NCBI GenBank assembly: GCA_029261195.1
Contig: JAJDBU010000075.1
Coordinates: 1 to 64,000, forward strand
Length of the DNA: 64,000 nt
Source: Nitrospirota bacterium
GTDB taxonomy: Bacteria > Nitrospirota > Nitrospiria > SBBL01 > JAADHI01
Reading direction: 5' to 3'
Part shown: positions 38,786-48,135 of the stretch, piece by piece
How the letters are laid out: each line of letters starts with the position of its first letter
How positions within the stretch are numbered: the stretch's first letter is position 1
Notes under the pieces: model-generated
The model's database searches: none
What the model was told of the DNA's origin: nothing
What the model saw: only the letters and a program-made list of their open reading frames with translations
Program-made: the position numbers and the translations under genes

Positions 38786-40116
38786 CAGGATAGCCCCATC
38801 ACTGCTTCTTTAAAAACATCACCGCGCTCTTGATAATCACCAAAGAGATCAAAGCTGGCGCAACCGGGAGAAAGCAGGACGGTCTCTCCCGGTTGTGCTG
38901 CCGCTGCTGCCGCGTTGACCGCTGCTTCCATCGAATCGGCTTTCTCAATGGCCCGATGGTCGGAGAAAATTCTCGCCATCTTCTCCTGTGTTTCACCGAT
39001 AAGAATCAGACGTTTGGCTCGTTCTCCGACAACTTTCTTTAACGACTCAAAATCACCCGCTTTGTCTCGTCCCCCGGCAATCAAAATCACCGGCTGTTTT
39101 AAGCCTTCAAGGGCCCGCTTCACCGCCGCGACATTGGTGCCCTTGGAATCATTCAGGTACTGCACACCCCGGTATTCACGCACAAACTCCATGCGGTGCG
39201 GCAGTCCCTTAAAATGCCTCAGAGTCTCTGCGATGGCTTCAATTGAACAACCGGCTAAAAGCGTTACCGCGCAGGCTGCCAGAATGTTTTCAGGATGACA
39301 GGCCGGCGTCACATGGAGATCATCAAGATGACAGATAGCCTCCGGCTCTCCCCAGAGGCTAGAGATAATTTCTCCATCTTGAAGATAGACCCCCCGTTCA
39401 ACAACCTGGACTTGGCTAAAATAGACAGGCTGGGCATTGTGTTTCGGCGGAAGCGAAAGCGGATCGTCCAGGTTAAGGATGGCATGATCAGACTGGCTTT
39501 GGTTTTCAAATATGCGCCATTTGGCTTTCTTGTAGGTCTCATACTCCTTATATCGGTCAAGGTGGTCGGCGCTGATATTAAGCAAAATCGCAAGACGTGG
39601 ATGAAAACGGGTAATCGTTTCAAGCTGGAAGGAACTGAGTTCGGCAACAATAAAATCCCAGGAGGAGGAAACGGCCTCTGAAAGGGGTAGCCCAAGGTTC
39701 CCTCCGACAAAGGTCTGCCAGCCCCAGCCCTTCAGGATTTCTCCGACAAGGGTCGTGGTTGTGCTTTTCCCATTCGTCCCCGTGATCCCAATGATTGGAG
39801 CCTTAAGCAGAGAGGCCGCAAGTTCCACTTCGCTTATTAGCGGGATTCCCAGACTTTCAAGGCGGTCGGTCGGAATCCGATTCCGCGGCACACCCGGACT
39901 CAAGACAATCAGGTCGGCGGAAGTCAGATCTTCCTCATGCCAATTTCCAAGATTAAATTGAATAGAAGCTGGGAGGTCTGGAGGAATGGTCTGTGGTTTG
40001 TCATCAATGATGAGCGGAAGCGCACCCTGTTTTGACAGCAGTCTTGCCGCTGCCAGGCCGCTTCTGCCCATGCCAACGACCGTTACCCGTAAGCCTTTGA
40101 ATAAGAGTTCGTTCAT
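38785..40116 (-). CDS. murD: UDP-N-acetylmuramoylalanine--D-glutamate ligase
   Basis: VVGMGRSGLAAARLL, GITGTNGKSTTTTLVGEIL, LNDSKGTNVAAVKRAL. Confidence 0.96.
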   Translation of the reverse strand: MNELLFKGLRVTVVGMGRSGLAAARLLSKQGALPLIIDDKPQTIPPDLPASIQFNLGNWHEEDLTSADLIVLSPGVPRNRIPTDRLESLGIPLISEVELAASLLKAPIIGITGTNGKSTTTTLVGEILKGWGWQTFVGGNLGLPLSEAVSSSWDFIVAELSSFQLETITRFHPRLAILLNISADHLDRYKEYETYKKAKWRIFENQSQSDHAILNLDDPLSLPPKHNAQPVYFSQVQVVERGVYLQDGEIISSLWGEPEAICHLDDLHVTPACHPENILAACAVTLLAGCSIEAIAETLRHFKGLPHRMEFVREYRGVQYLNDSKGTNVAAVKRALEGLKQPVILIAGGRDKAGDFESLKKVVGERAKRLILIGETQEKMARIFSDHRAIEKADSMEAAVNAAAAAAQPGETVLLSPGCASFDLFGDYQERGDVFKEAVMGLS

Positions 40117-40135
40117 ACTGATTTCCTGATTTTCC

Positions 40136-41212
40136 TCACCGCAATTTCAAAGTACTTAAACCCACCAAACCCAGAATAATGGCGATGATCCAGAAGCGAA
40201 CGACGATCTTCGGTTCCTTCCATCCCTTCAATTCAAAATGATGATGGATCGGGGCCATCAGGAAAACCCGTTTTCCACGCGACTTGAAGGAGGCCACCTG
40301 AAAAATGACGGAAAGGGCTTCGACGACGAAGATGCCGCCGACAAGCGCCAGCAAAAGTTCATGTTTGGTAATGACCGCGACCGTGCCCAGCGCACCTCCC
40401 AGGGGCAGTGAACCGATATCTCCCATGAAAATGGTCGCCGGATAGGTATTGAACCAGAGAAAGCCAAGAGAGGCGCCTAAAATTGCTCCGCAAAAAACGG
40501 CCAACTCCCCCGCTCCCTTAATGTTCGGGATGAGCAGGTAGTCGGAAAAATTGCTATGCCCCGTGACATAGGCGACGATCATGTAGGCGACCGCCGTCAC
40601 CATGATCGGCCCGATGGCAAGGCCGTCGAGGCCGTCAGTCAGATTGACGGCGTTTGAGGCGCCGACGATGACGAGGATGGCAAAGGGAATGTAGAGGATG
40701 CCGAGGTCAGGCTGAATATCCTTAAAAAAGGGGACAGAGAGGACGGTTGAATAGGCGGAAGAGCTGTAGAGTCCCAGGGCGGTAATCAGGGCGATGGTGA
40801 TTTGCAGGCCGAATTTATAGCGTGCCAGAAGTCCTTTTGGATCTTTTCTCACACATTTCAGATAGTCATCCCAGAATCCGATTAGCCCAAAACCCGTTGT
40901 CGCAAAGAGGACAAGCCAAATGTAACCATTCGTCATGTCGGCCCAGAGCAGGGTGGAAACAAGGATGGCAATCAGAATCAAAAGTCCACCCATTGTGGGT
41001 GTCCCCGATTTGTGCTGATGTGATTCAGGCCCATCGGCCCGAATCATTTGACCCACCTGAAGACCTCTTAAAATTTCAGTGACTTTCGGCCCGATCAGAA
41101 AGGACATCAGAAGGGCAGTCACGATGGCATAAATCGTCCTGAAGGTAATGTACCTGAAGACATTCAGGAAGGAATAACTCTCATGCAATGGATAGATCAG
41201 GTTGTAGAACAC
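40136..41212 (-). CDS. mraY: phospho-MurNAc-pentapeptide transferase
   Basis: [65 protein letters not shown]. Confidence 0.97.
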   Translation of the reverse strand: MFYNLIYPLHESYSFLNVFRYITFRTIYAIVTALLMSFLIGPKVTEILRGLQVGQMIRADGPESHQHKSGTPTMGGLLILIAILVSTLLWADMTNGYIWLVLFATTGFGLIGFWDDYLKCVRKDPKGLLARYKFGLQITIALITALGLYSSSAYSTVLSVPFFKDIQPDLGILYIPFAILVIVGASNAVNLTDGLDGLAIGPIMVTAVAYMIVAYVTGHSNFSDYLLIPNIKGAGELAVFCGAILGASLGFLWFNTYPATIFMGDIGSLPLGGALGTVAVITKHELLLALVGGIFVVEALSVIFQVASFKSRGKRVFLMAPIHHHFELKGWKEPKIVVRFWIIAIILGLVGLSTLKLR

Positions 41213-41225
41213 GGATTTCAGTCCT

Positions 41226-42620
41226 TTAAAAATCTTCTAATAACTGTTCCAGGTGCATGCCCCGAGAGGCCTTCATCAGGAGAATGTCTCCCGCTGTGAC
41301 AAGATTTGCAAGTGATTCCGACACTTCAGCCATGTCACAGGCCACGACAATGGCCGCCATCGGCATTCCTCCACTCTGTGCCCCTTCCGCAGTTTCTTCT
41401 GCCGAGGGACCGACGGCAATCAGGCGGTCAACTCCGAGTAGGGCGGCTTTCCGTCCAATCTCGAAATGGGCTGCCTTGGTCGATGACCCCAGTTCAAGCA
41501 TTTCGCCAAGGAGGGCAATACGACTCCCCCGGCTTGGCATATTTGCAAGCAAGTCGAGGGCTGCACACATCGAATCGGGGTTTGCGTTGTAGGCATCAAA
41601 CAGGATCGTCACCCCATTTTTTTTCATGATCTCCGTTCTCTGCGGAAGCGGCTTGCTTTGCTGTAGACCTTCCGAAATTTCCTGTAAGCCCACACCCAGA
41701 GCCGAAGCGACCGCCGCCGCTGCGAGTCCATTCTGAACCTGATGTAAACCGGGCAAGGCGAGACTGACCCCGGAAACTTCATCATCAGTTCGGTTTCGAC
41801 AAAGTGTGAAACTTGTTTTTCCATCTGTCTGAACAATTTCCCGGGCAGTGACATCGGTATCTGAATCCAGCCCGAAGGTCCAGGTTTTCGGTAGTCGGTT
41901 TTCCCAGGAACTAAGGTAGGGATCGTCCCGATTGATTACGGCCAGCCCTTCTTCTGCGACATGCTCAAAAAGAACGCCTTTTTCTAAGGCGACTCCTTCC
42001 AGACTTCCGAGGCCTTCGAGATGGGCCGATCCGATATTGGTAATCAGTCCAAGCGTAGGACAGGCGATGTCACAAAGCAGGGCCATTTCACCTAAGCCGC
42101 CGATCCCCATTTCAAGCACCGCTGCCGTGTGGTCTTCTCTCAGGCGAAGCAGGGAAAGGGGAAGGCCGATGTGATTGTTTAGATTGCCTTCGTTTTTCAA
42201 AACATTGCCACTCTGTGCCAAAATTGCGGCGATCATTTCCTTTGTTGTTGTTTTCCCATTACTCCCCGTCACACCAATTAAAGGGAGGTCGAAACGTTTA
42301 CGATGCCACCGCGCCAGCTTTTGCATCGCCCGAAGCGGATCATCGACCAGAACAAAAAACCGATCTTTTTTATGGGAAGACCAGAGACTTCGTCTCTGGT
42401 CAAGGGCCGAACGGGAAACGAGCGCGCCCGCTCCTCCAGCCTGGAAAACCTGCTCCACATAGTCATGCCCGTCAAAATTCGGGCCGGACAGGGCGATAAA
42501 AAGGTGGTCCTTGTTGATCGTGCGGCTGTCGATCGAAAAGTCCTCGAATCGATTACTCGCGGGTCGCCTTCCAAAAAATTGTCCTTGTGTGCCCTGTAAA
42601 AGATCATCAATCGTCCACAT
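41226..42620 (-). CDS. murF: UDP-MurNAc-tripeptide--D-Ala-D-Ala ligase
   Basis: [48 protein letters not shown]. Confidence 0.95.
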   Translation of the reverse strand: MWTIDDLLQGTQGQFFGRRPASNRFEDFSIDSRTINKDHLFIALSGPNFDGHDYVEQVFQAGGAGALVSRSALDQRRSLWSSHKKDRFFVLVDDPLRAMQKLARWHRKRFDLPLIGVTGSNGKTTTKEMIAAILAQSGNVLKNEGNLNNHIGLPLSLLRLREDHTAAVLEMGIGGLGEMALLCDIACPTLGLITNIGSAHLEGLGSLEGVALEKGVLFEHVAEEGLAVINRDDPYLSSWENRLPKTWTFGLDSDTDVTAREIVQTDGKTSFTLCRNRTDDEVSGVSLALPGLHQVQNGLAAAAVASALGVGLQEISEGLQQSKPLPQRTEIMKKNGVTILFDAYNANPDSMCAALDLLANMPSRGSRIALLGEMLELGSSTKAAHFEIGRKAALLGVDRLIAVGPSAEETAEGAQSGGMPMAAIVVACDMAEVSESLANLVTAGDILLMKASRGMHLEQLLEDF

Positions 42621-42640
42621 GTGCTTTTACATCCACCACC

Positions 42641-44179
42641 TTACTTCTCAAATCGTTCCTTTAAGGCCTCCCGCGCCACTTTCCGATCATCAAAAGGGAA
42701 GCGCTGTGAACCGATCTGCTGGTCCGTCTCATGCCCTTTTCCCGCGATCACGACAACATCATCCGGTTCGGCCATTTGAATCGCCCGCTTGATGGCCGCT
42801 CCGCGATCAGGAATAATTTCATAATCGACCCTCTGCTCGGCAAAACTCGCTTCCTTGTGATGGAAGCCGGTTTCAATTTCTCTAATAATCGCAAGCGGTG
42901 ATTCGCTTCTCGGGTTATCGGATGTCAGAATCACCTTTTGACTCAGGGCGGCTGCGGCTTCGGCCATCTTGGGGCGCTTTCCACGGTCGCGGTCTCCGCC
43001 GCAACCGAAAAGGGTAATGATGCGTCTTGGTCCAAGCTCTGCGACCGCTTGAAGCAGTCTGAACAGGGCGTCAGACGTATGCGCATAATCGACAATTACA
43101 GTGAAATCCTGCCCCATATCGATTTTTTCAAAACGACCCGGGACGCCCTGCATTGCCGCAATACCAGAGGCGATTTTTTCTCCGGAGAGACCGAGGCTTA
43201 AGCCGACACCAATGGCCGCCAACACGTTATAGACATTGTATCGGCCAATGAGGGGCGATTTGACTTCGATCTCTCCAATCGGTGTAGCAACCGTCATGAC
43301 AATGCCGTTTAAATCGAAGACAAATTGTTTCGGGAAAATATCTGCCGCATTTTCGGTTCCATTCGCTTCGATGCCGTAGGACCAGGTCGCTTGAGTCAAT
43401 TCCGCCAAAAGGCGTTTGCCCCAGGGATCATCCTGATTGATCAGGCATCGACCCTTCGTCAAGGCGCAGAGTTGTTTTTTAGTTTGGTAATAGGCTTCCA
43501 TTGAATGATGATAGTCGAGGTGCTCTTCCGTTAAATTGGTAAAAACCATCGTTTCAAAATTGCACCCGGCAACACGGCCCTGATCGAGGGCATGAGATGA
43601 AACCTCCATCGCAACATGGCTTGCCCCGGCCTCTCGCATTTTGGCAAAGAGCTCATGCAGATCAAGCAGACCGGGGGTTGTATGTGTCGCCGGTATTTCA
43701 TTATCGCCGATGCGGTAAGTGATGGTACTCAAACGTCCGCTTTTCAAACTACAGGCATGAAGCAGGCTGTCGATCAGATAACAAGTCGTCGTCTTGCCGT
43801 TAGTCCCCGTAATGCCAATCAAGTGAAGATCGTTTGCGGGGTGTTCAAAAAAAGAGGGGGCAAGATGAGCGAGCGCTGCTTTCGAATCATCGACTTGAAT
43901 AAAGCTCGCCTCAGTCTCTCCAAGCAAGTGTTTATCCACCGGCTCTTCTGTAACAATGGCGACTGCTCCCCGTTCTATCGCGTCTCCAATAAAATGATGA
44001 CCATCCACTTTTGTTCCCTTCATCGCGACGAAAAGTCCGCCGGGGAGAACAGACCTTGAGTCCACTGCAATTGCCTTGATGTTCAAATCAATATTTAGAT
44101 CATTCAGGCTGCGCCCCATAATCCGGATATTCATTTTTTTTTCATTTTGGAACAATTTCATCCAATGACCTAAATTCAC
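42641..44179 (-). CDS. murE: UDP-MurNAc-L-Ala-D-Glu--meso-DAP ligase
   Basis: GITGTNGKTTTCYLIDSLL, VDYAHTSDALFRLLQ, TSDNPRSESPLAII (DNPR motif suggests meso-DAP). Confidence 0.96.
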   Translation of the reverse strand: MNLGHWMKLFQNEKKMNIRIMGRSLNDLNIDLNIKAIAVDSRSVLPGGLFVAMKGTKVDGHHFIGDAIERGAVAIVTEEPVDKHLLGETEASFIQVDDSKAALAHLAPSFFEHPANDLHLIGITGTNGKTTTCYLIDSLLHACSLKSGRLSTITYRIGDNEIPATHTTPGLLDLHELFAKMREAGASHVAMEVSSHALDQGRVAGCNFETMVFTNLTEEHLDYHHSMEAYYQTKKQLCALTKGRCLINQDDPWGKRLLAELTQATWSYGIEANGTENAADIFPKQFVFDLNGIVMTVATPIGEIEVKSPLIGRYNVYNVLAAIGVGLSLGLSGEKIASGIAAMQGVPGRFEKIDMGQDFTVIVDYAHTSDALFRLLQAVAELGPRRIITLFGCGGDRDRGKRPKMAEAAAALSQKVILTSDNPRSESPLAIIREIETGFHHKEASFAEQRVDYEIIPDRGAAIKRAIQMAEPDDVVVIAGKGHETDQQIGSQRFPFDDRKVAREALKERFEK

Positions 44180-46026
44180 CAGCGTGGGCCGATCAAGGGA
44201 ACAATGCGGCCTGAGGTCCCACCGCTTCTGTCCGCAATCTGAACCAGTGTCGACCGCCTTTTGGCTGTTTGAATGGACTCCTGCGGATGAGTCGGTTCCT
44301 GAGGACGATTCCCCTGAGGGACGACTTTTAAATAGTGCAAGACCTCTTCGGCGATCTTTGAAAAAACGGGTGCCGCAATTTGCCCGCCCCAGGCGATCCC
44401 CTGCGGTTCATCAACCACAACCAGGATGGTGACGACGGGATCTTCCGCCGGGACAAAACCGACAAAAGAACTGACCGAGCGCTCTTTTGAATAACGGCCC
44501 AGGGCTCGATCAAACTTTTGAGCCGTCCCTGTTTTTCCGGCAACAGCGTAGCCTGCAACCGCTGCTCGGCGACCCGTGCCCTTCTCGGCGACAACCTCTT
44601 TCAGAATTTCGGCCATCGTTTCCGTCGTAGCTTCAGAAAGTACACGGCGTTTGATTTTCGACCGACTTCCCTCTCCCTTCACGGATTTACCCGGCTCTTT
44701 CACAATTTGCGGCGTCATCAGCCAGCCACCGTTTGCAATCACAGAGACAGCAGTGACCATTTGCAAAGGCGTAACGCCAATTTCCTGTCCGATGGCGATT
44801 GAGGCGAGTGAACGGCCTGACCACTGTTTGCGATCTTGCAGCAAACCCCCTAATTCTCCACCGAGGTCAATGCCCAATCGTTTCCCGAAACCAAAGGATT
44901 CGGCGTATCTTGACAGCCGGTCCGGTCCGAGGATTTCTGCAACCTTGATTGTCCCGATATTGCTTGATTTGGCAATGACTTGTCGAAAGGGCACAATGCC
45001 GACGGCATCATGGTCGTGAATCGTCGTTCCTTTCACACGATAAGTCCCGTTTTCACAGTCAATCAGATCGTCCGGGTCAACGAGATTTTCCTCTATTGCC
45101 GCCGCTGCAGTGATGATCTTGAAGGTTGAGCCTGGCTCATAAAAATCGGTAATGGCCCGATTTCTCCACTGATCAGGGCGTGATGAGCTCACCTTGTTCG
45201 GATCAAATTCAGGACGTACCGCCATCGACAAAATCTCTCCGCTCCAGGGGTCCATCACAATCACCGTCCCACCAAGGGCATCACTCTCTTTAACGATCCG
45301 GTCTAGCTCCCGCTCACTGATATGCTGAATCACCTCGTCAACCGTCAGCGTGAGCGCCCTGCCGGGTGTTGATCGGGCATAGTCGAAATCCTTCGGAAAC
45401 ACAGACTGCCCAAGGGCATCTCGCTCCATTACGACAAATCCAGCCTTTCCCCGAAGGCTTTTGTCATGCCTGAGTTCGATCCCTTCCAGACCCTTGTTAT
45501 CGAGACCTGCAAAACCAATCAGGTGACCGAAGCGAGAATTCCGGGGGTAAACCCTTTTGCTCTCTCGGATAAAACCAATCCCTTCGAACTGTTTCTTTTC
45601 GATTCGCTCACTCATTTCGAGGCTGACCTTTCGCTTGAGCCAGACAAAATCCTTCTTTTTCAGCAATTTTTCATGGAGCTGTTTTTTTTGGACTTTTAAA
45701 ATCGGGGCCAATTGCCCTGCGAGTTTACGAGGGTTTTTTATCTTGGAAGGGATGGCATAGATTGAAGGTCGCTCAATGTTCATAGCGAGAATCTTTCCGT
45801 TTCGGTCATAGATGGTACCCCGTTCCGCCTCAAGCTTGACGTGCTTTTCCTGGGACTGCTCGGCTCGAGCCACCCATAAGTCATGCTCCAGCCCCTGAAT
45901 AAAAACAAGACGTGTCAGAACAAGCGCAAACCCGATCATCATTAAAGTAAAGATTGTATAAAACCGTGATCGCTTCAATTGATCGTCTGATTTTTTAGGC
46001 ATTCTGCGTCCTCCTACCTGTTTCAT
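44176..46026 (-). CDS. ftsI: septal peptidoglycan transpeptidase FtsI (PBP3)
   Basis: YEPGSTFKIITAAAA (STFK), SSN, AGKTGTAQKFD (KTG); dimerisation domain present. Confidence 0.95.
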   Translation of the reverse strand: MKQVGGRRMPKKSDDQLKRSRFYTIFTLMMIGFALVLTRLVFIQGLEHDLWVARAEQSQEKHVKLEAERGTIYDRNGKILAMNIERPSIYAIPSKIKNPRKLAGQLAPILKVQKKQLHEKLLKKKDFVWLKRKVSLEMSERIEKKQFEGIGFIRESKRVYPRNSRFGHLIGFAGLDNKGLEGIELRHDKSLRGKAGFVVMERDALGQSVFPKDFDYARSTPGRALTLTVDEVIQHISERELDRIVKESDALGGTVIVMDPWSGEILSMAVRPEFDPNKVSSSRPDQWRNRAITDFYEPGSTFKIITAAAAIEENLVDPDDLIDCENGTYRVKGTTIHDHDAVGIVPFRQVIAKSSNIGTIKVAEILGPDRLSRYAESFGFGKRLGIDLGGELGGLLQDRKQWSGRSLASIAIGQEIGVTPLQMVTAVSVIANGGWLMTPQIVKEPGKSVKGEGSRSKIKRRVLSEATTETMAEILKEVVAEKGTGRRAAVAGYAVAGKTGTAQKFDRALGRYSKERSVSSFVGFVPAEDPVVTILVVVDEPQGIAWGGQIAAPVFSKIAEEVLHYLKVVPQGNRPQEPTHPQESIQTAKRRSTLVQIADRSGGTSGRIVPLIGPRW

Positions 46027-46304
46027 GGATCGGTCTTTTCTAGTGAAACATAGACTCGCTGCTCAGGTGTCGGCAGTCTCATCCGGATCTCTTCAAGGGC
46101 AAGCTGCTCAATCCGTTCAATGCTGCTGAGGCGTGAAATTTCTGCAAGCAGATCTTTTTGACGTCGAAGCAATACAGTGCGTTCTTTTTGAAGACTTTCA
46201 GTCTCGTATCCGAGGTGAATCATGCCGTTACGTTGCCAAACGGCGAGAAAAGCAACGAGCAGCATCGGTGTGATCAGCAAAACAACAAGCAGTAGACGAG
46301 GCAT
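46023..46304 (-). CDS. ftsL: FtsL-like division protein (track start 46394)
   Basis: Short bitopic coiled-coil protein between rsmH and ftsI. Confidence 0.75.
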   Translation of the reverse strand: MPRLLLVVLLITPMLLVAFLAVWQRNGMIHLGYETESLQKERTVLLRRQKDLLAEISRLSSIERIEQLALEEIRMRLPTPEQRVYVSLEKTDP

Positions 46305-46317
46305 CTGCACTTCCTTT

Positions 46318-47250
46318 TCAGGCGGCCCGCTCCAGGGCACGCAACTTGGCGCTTCTGGCGCGTCGATTCCGTAAACATTCGTCCGGACCGGCAATCAACG
46401 GTTTTTTGTAAAGATTGATATATTGTTTTTCACCCGGTTCCGGATATTTTTTTGCCCAGGACTTGAAGCACTGCTTGACCTTTCGATCCTCCAGACTATG
46501 AAAGGAAATAACAACCAGTCTTCCACCGACTCCCAAAAGCGAAATTGCAGCTTCGAGACCAGTAGAAATCTGTTCCAATTCATCGTTGACTGCTATGCGC
46601 AGGGCCTGAAAGGTGCGTGTCGCCGGGTGTGTGCGGCCATGTCGGAATCGGGCTGGAACCGCATGCCAAATAATGTTCTCCAGTTCCTCCGTCCGCAGAA
46701 TCTCCCCTTTGTCGCTCCGATGTTGCACAATGCTAGAAGCAATCCTCCCTGCCCATCTTTCTTCACCGAAGTCTTGGATCATGGTTTTGATCTCCGATTC
46801 CTTGAGCTGATTGATGAGGTCGCTGGCAGGTGAGCCCGATTGCCGATCCATACGCATGTCGAGGGGGCCGGGGCTCTGAAATGAAAATCCCCGTTCAGCT
46901 GTGTCAAGTTGAAAGGAGGAAATGCCAAAATCGAAGAGAATGCCGTCAAGATCAGTCTGATTCAAATCGCCAACAATTTGGAGGAGATCTTGGAAGCTGC
47001 CTTTTCTGGAAATGAATCTGTCCGACTGATCCCCGATCCGGTTCTTCGCAATCTGGAGGGCCTCTCCATCCCGATCAATCCCGATCAAGCTTGAAGACGG
47101 GCTCGTCGCATTAAGAATGGCCTTTGCGTGGCCTCCGAGTCCAAGTGTGCAATCGACGTAACGCTTTTTTGCACCCGCATTGCAACCCAGCGCGGACAAG
47201 ACCTCATGAAGCATAACCGGCTGGTGTTTTTTAGTGTCTGCTTCCGGCAT
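46318..47250 (-). CDS. rsmH: 16S rRNA (cytosine1402-N4)-methyltransferase
   Basis: HQPVMLHEVLSAL, VDCTLGLGGHAKAIL, FDFGISSFQLD, RGFSFQSPGPLDMRMD, VISFHSLEDRKVKQCF. Confidence 0.97.
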   Translation of the reverse strand: MPEADTKKHQPVMLHEVLSALGCNAGAKKRYVDCTLGLGGHAKAILNATSPSSSLIGIDRDGEALQIAKNRIGDQSDRFISRKGSFQDLLQIVGDLNQTDLDGILFDFGISSFQLDTAERGFSFQSPGPLDMRMDRQSGSPASDLINQLKESEIKTMIQDFGEERWAGRIASSIVQHRSDKGEILRTEELENIIWHAVPARFRHGRTHPATRTFQALRIAVNDELEQISTGLEAAISLLGVGGRLVVISFHSLEDRKVKQCFKSWAKKYPEPGEKQYINLYKKPLIAGPDECLRNRRARSAKLRALERAA

Positions 47251-47279
47251 GATAGAAGTCCGCTCCTGTTGCATCGCGC

Positions 47280-47723
47280 CTACATCCCCAAACCGGCCAT
47301 TGCCTCCTGGAGGTCTTCAGGATTGGCGATTGTTTCAGCATCCTCTTCAAGCCATCGCTCGCGGTTCCAGATCTCGATCTTGTTCTCGATCCCCACTAGA
47401 TAGGTTTCTCCTTCCAGAGCGGCGAACTCACGGTGCGCGGGCGGGATGAGAACTCTGCCCTGTTTGTCAAGGTTACAGGGCATGGCTCGCGAATAGAGGA
47501 AACGGTAGAATTTCTTAACCATTTTGTTCATTGTCGGGAGATTTTTTGCTTTTTCTGTGACAAGAGTCCACTCTTGAGTTGTGTAGAGGGCAAGACAGCC
47601 ATCAAGATTGCTCGTAAGAATAAGGCCGTGGTCTGCGGTCCCGTTGATCACGTCACGAAAGGGAGCGGGAATGCTTAATCGACCCTTTGCATCGATATTA
47701 TGCTGGAAGGTGCCCATGAACAT
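47280..47723 (-). CDS. mraZ: MraZ transcriptional regulator
   Basis: MGTFQHNIDAKGRLSIPAPFRDVI ... FLYSRAMPCNLDKQGRVLIPPAHREFAAL; AbrB-like double motif. Confidence 0.96.
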   Translation of the reverse strand: MFMGTFQHNIDAKGRLSIPAPFRDVINGTADHGLILTSNLDGCLALYTTQEWTLVTEKAKNLPTMNKMVKKFYRFLYSRAMPCNLDKQGRVLIPPAHREFAALEGETYLVGIENKIEIWNRERWLEEDAETIANPEDLQEAMAGLGM

Positions 47724-47731
47724 CTACTTCA

Positions 47732-47767
47732 ACCCATTTTAACCCACTTGGGCCCATATAGACCCAC
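47732..47767 (-). promoter_or_regulatory. MraZ operator: four TGGG boxes at exact 10-bp spacing
   Basis: Minus strand GTGGGTctatATGGGCccaaGTGGGTtaaaATGGGT, directly upstream of the mraZ ATG. Confidence 0.85.
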
Positions 47768-47776
47768 TTCATGTAA

Positions 47777-47803
47777 ATTATAGACTCTTTTCGTCATTGT
47801 CAA
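47777..47803 (-). promoter_or_regulatory. sigma70-type promoter of the dcw cluster
   Basis: Minus strand TTGACA-15 nt-TATAAT upstream of the MraZ boxes. Confidence 0.65.
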
Positions 47804-48028
47804 GAAGAAAACGGGAATTAAAAAACCGAATCATTCGGCAGTTTTTATAAAAATCCATATACAGTATGCTCACTCTAAAATAAAGGAGGAGAAGAGGGCG
47901 GATGTAAAGTCTTAAACTTGTTTCTGTGGTGTGAGCAGAAGAAAAAACGAAAGAAATGAGGGGAGGGGCTAAGCGACTGTCGTCTCCTTTACTCAGATCA
48001 GTTGATAGCCCGTAAGGGATCAATAAAT

Positions 48029-48055
48029 AATGCCCCGCCTCTAGCAGCGGGGCAT
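48029..48055 (-). terminator. terminator-like hairpin downstream of mutS
   Basis: AATGCCCCGC-ctctagca-GCGGGGCATT, minus-strand tail ATTTATT is only moderately T-rich. Confidence 0.5.
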
Positions 48056-48135
48056 TATCGCTTTTGAAAAAAGTTTGGTGAAACCGTAGTCAGAATCCTT
48101 GAGGAAGGCCTCAAAGGGATGGGATTAGACCTTAG

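Noticed and set aside
38318-38833. 171-aa plus-strand ORF antisense to ftsW
   Set aside because: Shadow of ftsW, low-complexity basic translation, no supporting motifs.
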